Both the position numbers and the translations under genes were made by a program. Below the pieces are notes generated by a model. It saw only the letters and a program-made list of their open reading frames with translations. It ran no database searches and was not told the DNA's origin. Positions 53,507 to 64,000 of a DNA stretch of 64,000 bases are shown piece by piece (the first letter of the stretch is position 1; the number at the start of each line of letters is the position of its first letter). Origin of the DNA: Heterohyrax brucei (taxonomy: Eukaryota; Chordata; Mammalia; Hyracoidea; Procaviidae); NCBI GenBank assembly GCA_028571685.1, contig CM053146.1, positions 61,847,431-61,911,430 on the forward strand, given 5' to 3'.

Positions 53507-56227
53507 TACATGGCGTTAGTCTGTCTAATACTTTCAATCTGCTTATTATTGTTCTGTGTCTCTCATTCTACCACTAGTCTGATAGTCTGTTGTACTGTGG
53601 TGGCTTGCATGTGCCTGTAATGTTGTAAGGAAGCTATGTCACAGGATTGTTCAAATACTAGCCAGGTCATCCATGGTGGAGAGTTTTCAGTGGATATTCC
53701 AGCCTAATACTAGGAAGAAGGATCTGGTGGTCTACTTCTGAAAAAAATTAACCAATAAGATCTGCTTGTGAATGACAGTATAACACTGTCTAATACTGGA
53801 GAATAAGCCCCAGGGTTGGAAGATACTCAAATGACACTGGAAAAGAGCTGCCTCCTCAATGATGAATCAACCTTAATGACATAGATGGTATAAAGCTTTG
53901 GGAACCTTCATTTGCGGAGGAGACAAGTATCAAAATAAGAACAGCTTCAAACATTCTTAATAATCAGAACATGGAATTATAAAGTATAAATCTAGGCAAA
54001 TTGGAAGCCATCAAAAAAGAAATTGAAGTGTTAGTAAGCTGAAATGGACTGGTATTGGCCATTTTGAATCAGACAGTCACATGGTACACTATTCATATGT
54101 CAGGAATGACAAATTGAAGAGGAATGAAGTTGCATTCAACGTCAAAAAGAATATTTCAAGATATGTCCTAAAGTACAATGGTGTCAGTGATAGGATAGTA
54201 TCTGTAAGTTTATAAGAGAGACCAGTTAATACAACTATTATTCAAATTTATACACCAACCACTAAAACTAAAGATCAAAAAGCTGAAGGGTTTTGCCAAC
54301 TAATACAATCTGAAATCTATCAAACATGCAATCAAGATGGATTGATAATTACTGGTGATTGGAATATGGAGGCTGGAAGCAGAGAAGGATCAGTAGTTGG
54401 AAAATAAAGCCTTGGTAATAGAAATGACATCAGAGATCACATAATAGAATTTTGCAAAACCAACAATTTATTCATTGCAAATACTTTGTTTCTACAACAT
54501 AAACTGTGACTATACATGTAGACCTTGCCAGATGGACTACACAGGAGTCAAACTGATCACATCCAGGAAAAGAGATGATGGAGAAACTTGGTATCAGTCA
54601 GAACAAGGCAGACCATCAATTGCTTGTATGAAAGTCCAAACTGAAGCTGAAGGAAATTAGAGCAACTTCACAATAGCCAAAGTATATTCTTAAGTATATC
54701 CCATCTGAACTTACAAACCATCTTAAGGATAGATTTGATGCATTGAGGACTAATGACCAAAGACCAGAGGAGTTGTGGAACGAAGAAAGCAAAAGTCATT
54801 AAACACATAGGAAACAAAGGAAAGACCAAAATAGATGCCAGCAGACACTCTGGAAATTGCTCTTAAACTTAGAGTAGTTCAAGTGAAGGAAAGAAATAAA
54901 GAAGTTCAAAAGCTGAACAGAATATTTCAAAGAGGGGTTTAAGAACACCAAATGAACTATTTTAATGAAATATGCAGACTTATAGTTAGAAAACCAAAAG
55001 GAAAGATTGTGCTCACCATTTCTCAAGCTGAAAGAACTGAAGAAAAAAGTCAACATTGCAGTTGCAATATTGAAGGATTCTATAGGAAAAATATTAAATG
55101 ACACAGGAAACATCAAAAGAAATAGAAGGAATTCACAGAATCACTGTACCAAAAAAAAAATTGATTGGTATTAAACCATTTAAGGAGGCAGCATATGATT
55201 AAGAACCAGTAGTATGGATTGAAGAAGTCCAAGCTACAGTGAAGGCACCGGGAAAAAACAAGACCCCAGGAACTGACAGAATACTTATTAAGAAGTTTCA
55301 ACAAGTAGAAGCAGCACTGGAAATAGTCACCTATGCCAAGAAATTTGAAAGACAGCTACCTGGCCAACAAACTAGAAGAAATTCCTTTTTGTGCCCATTC
55401 CAAAGAAAGGTGATTCAACAGACTGCAGAAATTATTGAACAATATCATTAATATCACAATTAAGTAAAATTTTGCTGAATATAATTCCAAAATAGTTATA
55501 CCATTACATCAACAAGGCATTCAAGAAATTCAAGCTGAAATCATAAGAGAAAGCAGAATGAGAGATGTAATTGCTGATTTCAGACAGATCTTGATTGAAA
55601 GCAGAGAATATCAGAAATATATCTATCTGTGTTTTATTGACTGTGTAAAGGCATTTGAAACAAGTTATGCATAACATCACAATGAACAGGAATTCCAGAA
55701 CACTTAACTGTGCTCATACAGAACCTGTATGTAAACCAAGAGGTAGTCATTCTAACAGAACAAGGAGATAGATACTTTATGGTTTAAAACCAGGTAAGAT
55801 GTGCTTCATGGCTGCATTCTGTCACCATGCTTTTTCTATGAGTGCTCTGAAGATTATCTTAGAATTTGGACAACATGAAAAAAAAAAAAAAAAACCAAGG
55901 CATCGAATTTGGAGGAAGGCTTATTAACAACCTGAGATATGCAATGACACAACTTTGATTGCTGAAAGTGAAAAGGACTTGAAGCATTAATGATCAAGAT
56001 CAAAGACTACAGCCTTCAGTACAATTTACAACCTTAACATAAAGGGACCAAAGTCCTCACAAATGGAAAAACAAGCAGCATCATGATAAATGGAGAAAAG
56101 ATTGAAGTTGTCAAGGATTTCATTTTACTTGGATTCATGATCAACACCCATGGAATCAGCAGGCAAGAAATAAAATGACTCATTGCACTGGGCAAATCTG
56201 TTGCAAAAGACCTCTTTAAAGTTTTGA
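53507..56227 (+). mobile_element. RTE-clade LINE, sense, nearly complete but decayed
   Basis: 5' region ('gtctgttgtactgtggtggc', 'actaggaagaaggatctggt'); endonuclease domain with 'tattattcaaatttatacac' (I-I-Q-I-Y-T-P) and G-D-W-N at 54354-54365; linker ('tcatttctcaagctgaaag'-like near 55016-55035); RT with 'agaccccaggaactgac' near 55261, 'tgtgttttattgactgtgta' near 55629, and the Y-A-D-D site at about 55937, which lost one base ('gatatgcaatgacacaac'). An A-run is at 55879. Many frame breaks; no functional protein. An LTR-like insertion interrupts it at 56228. Confidence 0.9.
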
Positions 56228-57044
56228 TGCTAATACCTGGCAACATGTTTTCTCATTTTAAAATGAATACTTCAGAGCTTGATACAACTAATGCCATAAT
56301 GCCACCCTAACCTACTGCTGTTGAGTCAGTTCCAACTGATAGCAATGCTATAGGACAGAGTAGAACTGCCCCATAGAGTTTTCAAAGAACCCCTAGAGGC
56401 TCTGAACAGCAGCCCTCTTGGTTAGCAGGAGTAGCACTTAACTACTATGCCACCAGGGTTTCCAATGACAACTAAGCTAAAAGTATTTTTTATTGCTTCA
56501 GCTGTACTGGCCTCTTCAAAGAGGTACAGAGCCCTCTTAGCTCCTGGCCCTTGGTCTCTCTCTTGTTCTTTGTTCTTGTGAGAAATGGACTTTAACTTGT
56601 TAGCGAACAGCTAGGGAGAATAGTGCCACTTTTGATCTAAGACTTTCTTCCTCGCTCCTTATCTCAGCCAGAGCAGACTTGGCAAGCCAGTTCCACTAAC
56701 TGACAGATTTTTATATAAGTTTTTTTCTAACTTGTTACAAAATACAGATTAGAGTTCAGGTATCAGACATGCAAATCTTTAGCCTAATAATGAGTTTCTT
56801 ATAATTATTTTGTGATATATGCAACCAACTGTGGGCTGTGTGCTCAAAAACATTAGGTAATCTTTGCAAAAATAATATATATGCTTCAGTGTAAAAACTA
56901 TCTTTTGAGACTCCATAGAGACAGACTGCATTGCCAGTAGGTCTCTATTGGTATTATATCTCCTATAAACCATCTGTCACTTTCTAACTTGAAGCACAGT
57001 TTATTGGCTTGACTGCTCCAGGGCACAGACCTAATCATGCAACA
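56228..57044. mobile_element. probable solo LTR inserted in RTE (excluding nested SINE)
   Basis: The flanking RTE text is collinear on both sides ('cctctttaaagttttga' at left, 'tttaaaaagcaaagacg' at right), so this 815-bp block is an insertion. It starts TG and ends CA ('catgcaaca'), contains a nested AfroSINE (56300-56463), and shows LTR-like text such as 'tgagactccatagagacaga' and 'gtattatatctcctataaac'. Family unidentified; an ERV class other than MaLR is likely. Confidence 0.5.
56300..56463 (-). repeat. AfroSINE (short form), antisense
   Basis: 'aacctactgctgttgagtca', 'catagagttttcaaagaacc', 'cttggttagcaggagtagca', reversed head 'aactactatgccaccagggt'. It sits inside the LTR-like insertion. 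Confidence 0.9.
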
Positions 57045-57145
57045 AACTGTTTAAAAAGCAAAGACGTCCCTTTGAAGAGCAAAGTGTACCTGACTCAAGC
57101 TGGAGTGCTTTCAATTGCTTGGTATCCATTCAAAAGCTGGGCAGT
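57045..57145 (+). mobile_element. RTE-clade LINE, sense, continued
   Basis: 'aaaagcaaagacgtcccttt', 'acctgactcaagctggagtg', 'tcaattgcttggtatcc' resumes the copy interrupted at 56228 and ends where a full-length L1 begins. Confidence 0.85.
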
Positions 57146-59433
57146 GTGGGGTGGAGTCAAGATGGCAGACTAGACACACATCACCTTAATGCCCTCTGAA
57201 AACTAAGGACTGGATTGATGATTAAACAGAGACTTCTAGATGCCTGGAGAGGCCTAGGACATGTCATAGGACTGTCAATTTGGACTACATTCCACTGAAT
57301 GGGAAATTTCTTCTTTTTCACTGACTCTTGCCCTTGTTGAATGGCCAACTCTCGTAGACTGAAAGTAACTGGCATTTTTAACTTTTTTTTCCTTTTTCTC
57401 AGCCAGCAAGCAGAGGATGGGCTTAAATGGCAGAAAAGCTCAGCCACACTGCCAACATGATCAACAGACAGAATAGCCACATTTTGAAAGCCTGGCTCTG
57501 GACTCAGAACACAAAGGCCCCTCTACCCTCTCTTTCTGAACCTCTGCCATAGATTCAGCTATTTCATAGTAGGCAGGACAGTTTTGTGCAGGACAGCATC
57601 TTGTTTGACAGGGAGGCATAGTTACCCAAATGGAGGCCTTAGCAGGGGCTAATTCCCAGACCGGGAGGCCATTCCAGCCTGGGGAGCATTTTCCCAACAG
57701 AAAAGCTGGTTTAGCACAGTCTAGCCTTATGGGTGGGGCCCAGTAGTGGATGATAGCAGGGCAGTAGCCTGTCTGTACCTCAAACTAGATCACAGCATCT
57801 AGGAACGGATATAGAGATGCCTCTATTGCCAACTGGAGAGAGGGGCTTGCACACCTGAGAGCCCAAGTGATTTTGGAAGCTATCAGATAGCTTTTACCTT
57901 TCAAAACAAGACTGCCTAGAGAAATAACTGTAGTGCAGCCTGGAAGCATATCTTCCAGCCTTTGCTGACTCACATCACAGGGTCAGCTGACAGCCCTGCA
58001 GTGACTCTCTAAGTAGGGCTGTGTCTTTGCCAGCCAGGAGGTGGAGCCTGCTACCACAGAGATTCCACTGTGCCCAGTTACAGAAGTACATAGACATGAC
58101 TGGTGATCAACTTCCTTCTCAGTACTGCAACTCAGCTCCTGTTAAGGCAATACCAGAGAAACTAAACAGCCTCTAGATGCCTAAAAAGCATCAAATCCTG
58201 GCCAGACACTTAAAGAAAAATCTACTTGTGTCTTCAGAAAGCTGCCAAAAGAAAGAACCAAATAAGTTCCCAGATGAAGAAGCCTTTCTGAGACTATCAG
58301 AAGTCAAGTACAAAAGAATTATATAGAGAGACCTCCTAGACATGATCCAAAATGCAGCAGAGCAAAATGAAAAATTAAGCAAGCTGTTCAAAGTGATAGA
58401 ACACCTGAAATCTGACAGATGAAAAACAAAATTAAAGAATTAGACAATTCAATCCAAAGCCAAGAGAACAGAACTGAACAACTGAAAAACAGACTTTCTG
58501 ATCTTGAAAACAGAGCTACTGACACTAGCATTTATGAGGAGAAATCAGAGAAAAGAAACAAGAAAATCAAAGAAGCATTAAAAAATATGTGGGACTCTGT
58601 TAAGAGGAACAATCTACGAGTAATTGGAGTTCCTGAACAGGGAAGGACACATGAAAACACAGAGAGTATTTTTGTTGAGTTGCTGATGGAAAACTTCCCT
58701 GAAATTATGAAAGAAGAGATAATAGATATCCATGATGTGTATCAAATGCCACGCAATATAGACCCCAAAAGAAAGACTTCAAGACATGTTATAATCAAGC
58801 TTAACAAAATGAAACATATGCAGAAACTCTTAAAGGTGGCAAGACACAAAGCAAAGCTAACATTCAGAAGGAAGCCTTGTAGGCTTTCGTCTGACTTCTC
58901 AGCAGAAATGATGCTGGCATGAAGGCAATGGGATGACACATTTAAAGCCTCTAAGGGGAAAAACTTCCAACCAAGAATTATATATCTTGCAAAACTGTCT
59001 TTCAAATATGAAAACAAAATTGAGACATTCGTAGATAAACAGAAACTCAGAGACTTTGTGAAAACCAAACCAAAGCTACAAGAAATACTGAAAGAAGTGC
59101 TTGGCTTAGAAAAACAGAACCATTAATTGTATTCTAGGAGACAATACAGGACACATCATCCAGAAACCTACTCAGTTAAGGAAGACACAAAACTCAATCA
59201 AAGCTATAATATTGAAAGAAGTGATCCAATGATAATATCATGAAAACTATGATACCATCACATTAAAAAGAGGGATATAGTACAGTAGTTACAGACCTTC
59301 CAAATGGAGAGGAAGTTAATAAGATATGTAGAAGTTAAAATTGGATTTAAACATAGATTATTAAAGGGGACCATCAGGGTAGCCACAAAGCACAATAACT
59401 ATGCAATATATCAAACAAGAAACATAATACAGG
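57146..59433 (+). mobile_element. L1 (LINE-1): 5' UTR and ORF1 half
   Basis: The 5' end is present: 'ggggtggagtcaagatggca' is the usual opening of mammalian L1 5' UTRs, followed by about 1.2 kb of UTR. ORF1 remains occupy about 58260-59126. After ORF1 comes an inter-ORF spacer, unusually long for L1, into which an antisense MaLR LTR has inserted at 59434. The copy inserted into an older RTE (57145) and continues past the right edge of the window, for at least 6.85 kb. Confidence 0.9.
58419..59126 (+). pseudogene. L1 ORF1 (RNA-binding protein) relic
   Basis: ORF1 protein is the L1 RNA-binding chaperone that packages the transcript in the cytoplasm. Residues 1-55 (from ATG 58419) are coiled-coil-like ('NRTEQLKNRLSDLENRATDT'). 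Residues about 57-110 are the RRM ('NNLRVIGVPE', 'ENFPEIMKE'). The C-terminal domain follows ('RHVIIKLNKMKHMQKLLKVA', 'KLTFRRKPCRLSSDFSAE'). A TGA at 58920-58922 interrupts the frame, but the same frame continues with family-typical sequence to TAA 59124-59126, so the only lesion in this part is one stop codon, most simply a C-to-T change of an Arg codon. Upstream of 58419 the coiled-coil continues in broken frames (stop 58413), so the original start was further 5'. Confidence 0.88.
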
Positions 59434-59934
59434 TGTTTTAGTCAGCTAGGCTGCTCTAACAGAAATATCACAGAGTGGATGGCTTTAACAAAGAAAGATT
59501 TATTCTTACACAGTCCGGTAGGTTGCAAGTCCATATTCAGGGTGTCCGCTCCAGGGAAAGACTTTCCCCTTGTCGACTCTGGAGGAAAGTCCGGTATTGC
59601 ATCAGTCTTTGTCCAGGGAGCGTCCTCACGCAAGAACCTCTGGTCTGAAGGACGTGCTCTGCTCCCAGTGCTGCTTGCTTGATGGTAGCGAGGTTCTCAA
59701 ATTGTCCTTTGTTTCTTTTTCCTTTTATTCCTTGCAAGCTAAAAGCATTAAGGGTGGGGCAAGCCATACTCCAGGGAAACTCCCCCTACAGCAGGAATTT
59801 GCAGCCCTACCCTAACCCTTCAACTTACGGGTTAGCAAAACCACACAATGGAGGACAGTCCCAAGATACTGGGAACCATATCCCAGCCACGTGGCTGCAC
59901 ACATTTTTGGGGGGACACAATTCCAACCATGACA
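59434..59934 (-). repeat. solo MaLR LTR, antisense, nested in L1
   Basis: Plus-strand ends 'tgttttagtcagctaggc' and 'attccaaccatgaca'; 501 bp. L1 sequence is continuous around it. The 5-bp flanks (acagg / actag) agree at 3 positions. It postdates the L1 insertion and is the best-preserved minus-strand copy in the right half. Confidence 0.9.
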
Positions 59935-60062
59935 ACTAGAGTCTCAACAATCACAAAACCAACACCAAATAAGGTGAAAAATCAACCCATAAAGAAGAAT
60001 GACCCAAATCAGAATATTAAGAGCAACAGAGAAAGCATCAACATAAAAATAAATACAGCAAA

Positions 60063-63000
60063 ATGATGGCACTAAACACATACCTATCAATAGTTACATT
60101 GAATGTAAATGGACTGAACACCCCAGTAAAAAGACAACGAGTGCCATCTTGGATCAAAAGACACTACCTGTCTGTATGTTGCTTACAAGAAACTCACCTT
60201 AGATTTAAAGATATGAACAAACTGAAAATTAAAGGATGGAAGAACATATACCAAGCTAACAATATACAAAGAAGAGCACGTGTAGCAATACTAATCTCAG
60301 ATAAAACAGATTTTGATGTAAAATCCACCATCATCAGCAAGGATGGACACTATTGCTGAAAGGTTCAGTACACAAGCAGGACTTAATAATATTAAATATT
60401 CATGCACCCACTACAAGAGCATCTAAACACATCAAAGAAACACTGACTACATTCAAAAATGAGATAGATCACTTTGCAATAATAGTGGGAGACTTCAACA
60501 CTCCACTTTCAGTATTGGACAGATGTTCTAGAAAAAAGCTCAGTAAAGACACAGAAGATCTTATTATGACAATCAGCCAACTGGACTTCATCAACACATG
60601 CAGAACTTTCTATCCATCAGCAGATAACTACAACTTCTCCAGTGCACATGGAACGTTTTCCAGAATAGACCATGTATTAGGACATACAGCAAATATCAAC
60701 AAAATCCAAACCACTGAATTATTGCAAAGCATCTTCTCAGATCATAAAGCTGCAAAAGCCAAAATCAATAGCAGAAAAAGCATAGATAGAAATTGGAACT
60801 CATGGAAGCTAAAGAGCATCTTGCTCAAAAAGCCATGGTTATAGAAGAAATCAAGGATGAAATAAAGAACTTTGTGGATTCAAATTATAAAGAAAACACT
60901 TCCTACCGCAACTCATGGGATACAGCCAAAGCAGTGCTCGGGGGTCAATTATCTCTATAAGTGCACACATCCAGATGGAAGAAAGAATCCAAACCAAAGA
61001 ATTAACACTACAGCTTGAACAAGAAGAAAGAGAGCAAAGGAGAAACCCCTCATGCACTGGAAGAAAACAGATAACAAAGATTAGAGCAGAAATAAATGAA
61101 TTAGAGAAGAACAATTGAAAAAAATGATAAGACCAAAAGCTTGTTTTTTGAAAAGATCAACCAAATTGACAAACCATTGGCTGAATTTACTGAAGAAAAA
61201 CAGGAAAGGCAATAAATAACCCAAATAAGAAATGAGAGGGGAGATGTTGCAACACGTCCAACAGAAATCAAAAATATCATAACAGAATACTACAGAAGAC
61301 TGCACTCTAACAGATTTGAAAACCTAGAGGAAATGGAAAAATTCCTAGATTCATATAACACAACAAAATTATCACAAGGTGAAGCAGAACAACTTAATAA
61401 ACCCATCACAAAGGAAGAGATTGAAAAAGCCATCCAAAAACTACCAACCAAAAAAAGTCCTGGGGCAGATGGCTTTACTGCAGAATTCTACCAATCTTTT
61501 AGAGAAGAGTTAATTGCAATACTACTGAGACTATTTCACAGCATAGAAAGGGATGGGATACTCCAAAATTCATTTTATGAAGCCAGCATAACCCTGATAC
61601 CAAAGCCAGGGAAAGATCCCACAAAAAAGAAAACTACAGTGTCACTCGTGAACCTAGATGCAAAAATCTTCAACAAAGTCCTTACCAATAGAATTAAACA
61701 ACATATCAAAAAAATAATTCATCATGGCCAACTTGGATTCATACCAGGGATGCAAGCCTGGCTCAGCATTAGAAGAATAATTAATGTGATTAACCACATA
61801 AATAACAGAAAAGACAAGAACCACCTGATTTGGTCAACTGATGCAGAGAAGGCATTTGACAAAGTTCAACACCATTCATGCAAACTCTCCACAAAATAGG
61901 AATAGATGGCAAATACCTCAGTGCAATAAGGGCCATCTACACAAAGCCTACATTATTCTGAATGGAGAGAGATTGAAACAATTCCACTTGAGAAGGGGAA
62001 CTAGACAAGGATCCTCGCTCTTACCTCTCCTATTAAACACTGTGCTAGAAGTTCTAGCCAGAGCAGTTAGACAAGACCAAGAAATAAAGGGCATCTGCAT
62101 CAGCGAAGAAGTAAAAATCTCCCTATTTGCAGATGATATGATTGTATGCACAGAGAATCCACAAGTAAACTACTCAATCTAATAGAAGAGTTCAGCAAAG
62201 TATCAGGATACAACATAAACATAAATAAATCAATAGGATTCCTTTTTATCAACAAAGAGGTCATTAAAGAAGAAATCACCAAATCAATATCATTTACTAT
62301 TGCCCCCAAGAAGGTAAAATACCTAGGAATAAATCTAACTAGAGAAATAATAAACCTTTACAAAGAAAACTACAAAACCTTACTACAGGAAACTAAGAGA
62401 GACTACATAAATGGAGAAAACTACCCTGCTCATGGATAGGAAGACTTAACATTGTGAAAAATGTGTATTTTACCCAAAGCAATCTACATATATAATGCAA
62501 TCCTAACAGAAATTCCATTGTCATTTTTTAATGAGATGGAGAGATGAATCACCAACTTTGTCTGGGAGGGTAGAAATCCCAGATAAGCAAAGCACTACTG
62601 AAGAACACATTGGGAGGCCTCTCATTACACAACTTCAGAACTTCTACACTGCCACAGTGGTCAAAACAGCCTGGTACGAGTACAAAAAGAGACATACAAA
62701 TCAATGGAACAGAGTCCAGAGATGCCACCATCCTCCTGTGAACAGCTGATATTCAACAAAGACCCTAAGATTTTAAATTGGGTAAAAACAGTCTCTTTAC
62801 CAAATGGTTCTGGCAAAACTGGATATCTGTCTGCAATAAATTGAAACAAGACCCATTTCTCACACCTTGTACAAAAACCAACTGAAACTGGATAAAAGAC
62901 CTAAATACCAAATCTAAAACGACAAGGATCATCCAAGAAAAAACAGAATCACCAATGGAAGTTTTAATACACAACACAGAGAGACTTCAAACTGACAAAC

Positions 63001-63749
63001 AAAGCATGATCAACAGAAGAGAAAAAAGATAAACAGGAACTACTAAGAATCAAATGCTTTTGCTCATCCAAAGACTTTATCAAAAAAGTTAAAAGACCAC
63101 CTATACAGAATGGGAAAAAATATTGGCAACTGTATGTCAGACTGACATCTGATATCCATAATCTACAAGCTACTGCAAAATATCAACAATAAAAGGATAA
63201 ACAATCAAATTAAGCCATGGCTAAAGGAGATGGACAGACAGTTTTCTAAAGAGGATATCCAGACAGCCAAAAGGCACATTTGGAAATGTTCATGATCATT
63301 AGCTATTAAAAAAATTCAAATCAAAACTATGATGAGATATCTTCTCACCACAACAAGGTTGGCCAATGGTGGAATTGCAAATTGGTATAACCTCTTTGTA
63401 AAGCAATCTTAAAAACCTGGAAATAGATATACCATTTGATCCAGTAATCCTACTGCTTAGAATATATCCTACAGAAGCAAGAGCAGTCATACAAGCAGAT
63501 ATATACACACGAATGTTTATTGCAGCAAAGTCCACAATAGCAAAAAGATGGAATCAACCCAGATATCCAACAAAAGATAAATGGATAAATAAATTATCGT
63601 ATGTATACTCAAGGGAACACTATGTAATGTTAAAGAACAATGATGATTTCAGAAAGCATCTCATAACCTGATTTCAATTGGAAGACATTATGTTGAATGC
63701 AATTAGTCCACGGCACAAGGACAAATATTGTATGAGACCTCTGCTATAA
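60063..63749 (+). pseudogene. L1 ORF2 (endonuclease / reverse transcriptase) relic
   Basis: ORF2 protein nicks DNA and primes reverse transcription there. The endonuclease is split in two frames: 60063-60359 (catalytic 'TLNVNGLN' and 'LQETH') and 60353-60844 ('IVGDFNTPL', 'FSDHKAA'), separated by a one-base shift near 60355. The RT lies in 61333-61899 ('[17 protein letters not shown]', '[12 protein letters not shown]', 'GFIPGM', 'DAEKAFDK') and in a shifted frame 61841-62182 ('[14 protein letters not shown]' and the catalytic F-A-D-D at 62126-62137). Thumb/C-terminal pieces are in 62146-62439 ('IAPKKVKYLGINLT') and 62531-62749. The terminal 'KDKYCMRPLL' ends at TAA 63747-63749. At least four frame breaks; the catalytic residues themselves are mostly kept. 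Confidence 0.92.
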
Positions 63750-64000
63750 GGACTTAAAAATAGTCTCATGTACAGAAGAAAAGACTCTGACAGCTGAAAG
63801 GGTGGGGAGAGAGAGGGCTGGTTATAGATTAAACAGTTGGTAGAAATTTGGTTGGGTGAAATCAGTGACAGCACACACTAGAAAGATCAATTCAACTGGA
63901 CTTCAACATAACCTGAAAACTCTTCCAGTCTTAACCCAATATTGTGAAGACAGAGAAGCATGGGCAGGGATCGAGGGACCATGTTCTCAGGGGACACTGA
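63750..64000 (+). other. L1 3' UTR (start), cut by window edge
   Basis: Sequence after the ORF2 stop: 'gggtggggagagagaggg' (the purine-rich tract usual for L1 3' UTRs), then 'ccagtcttaacccaatattg'. Collinear with 47320-47575. Confidence 0.88.

Larger units (their letters stand above)
59935..64000 (+). mobile_element. L1 (LINE-1): ORF2 half and 3' UTR, continuing beyond window
   Basis: Second half of the L1 begun at 57146: the end of the inter-ORF spacer, ORF2 (60063-63749, broken) and the first 250 bp of 3' UTR ('gaaatcagtgacagcacaca', 'ccatgttctcaggggac'), which matches the 3' UTR at 47430-47575. The 3' end lies off the window. Confidence 0.92.

Overview
The window reads as mammalian nuclear DNA from an afrotherian, most likely an elephant. 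The reasons are about forty copies of a tRNA-derived SINE of the AfroSINE type (head like 'tggtggcacagtggttaag', tail like 'gagtcggaatcgactcgac'), a companion RTE-clade LINE whose 3' end carries the same tail, and a lineage-type MaLR LTR present in at least seven copies. The species call is inference from remembered repeat families; no search was possible. I found no host exon, splice-flanked reading frame, tRNA/rRNA gene, CRISPR array or operon. The long reading frames that mean anything belong to an L1, to mariner elements and to RTE remains, and all of them are broken. The window is best described as intergenic or intronic DNA built by repeated transposon insertion.

Layout. 1-20.9 kb: scattered AfroSINEs, old MIRs, MaLR LTRs (5.4 kb, 7.3 kb), an MLT1-like LTR (4.2 kb), an L1 3' end (6.6 kb), a chimeric tRNA-Gly/RTE SINE (10.6 kb), an RTE 3' half joined to an L1 3' UTR (17.2-18.85 kb), and a partial MaLR provirus (19.1-20.4 kb) bracketed by a diverged direct repeat of about 235 bp. 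21-37 kb: a palindromic DNA-transposon relic (22.0 kb), a mariner at 22.8-24.0 kb abutting a CA repeat, more SINEs, a minus-strand L1 (30.6-32.1 kb), MaLR LTRs (33.6 and 37.0 kb) and a rearranged mariner abutting an ACCC repeat (36.0 kb). 37.5-50.4 kb: RTE and SINE fragments, then a dense nest in which two RTE elements lie head to head (minus 42.05-44.42 kb, plus 44.43-49.9 kb), the first interrupted by an L1 piece and the second by a 1,280-bp mariner (45,076-46,355) and a truncated L1 (46.7-48.3 kb). 50.4-64 kb: SINEs, an MER5-like relic, a solo MaLR LTR with a perfect 5-bp target duplication (51,996-52,526), a SINE split by an internal piece of RTE, a third long RTE (53.5-57.1 kb) interrupted by a probable LTR, and finally a long L1 inserted into that RTE. 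This L1 starts at 57,146 and runs off the right edge; it retains recognisable ORF1, endonuclease and reverse-transcriptase segments, and an antisense MaLR LTR sits between its ORF1 and ORF2.

How the parts relate. RTE encodes the endonuclease/reverse transcriptase that most plausibly mobilised the AfroSINEs, since they share the 3' tail. L1, MaLR and mariner are independent systems inserted into and between these. The nesting order gives a relative chronology: RTE copies are older than the mariner and L1 copies inside them, and the 57 kb L1 is older than the LTR inside it. Nothing in the window appears currently mobile.
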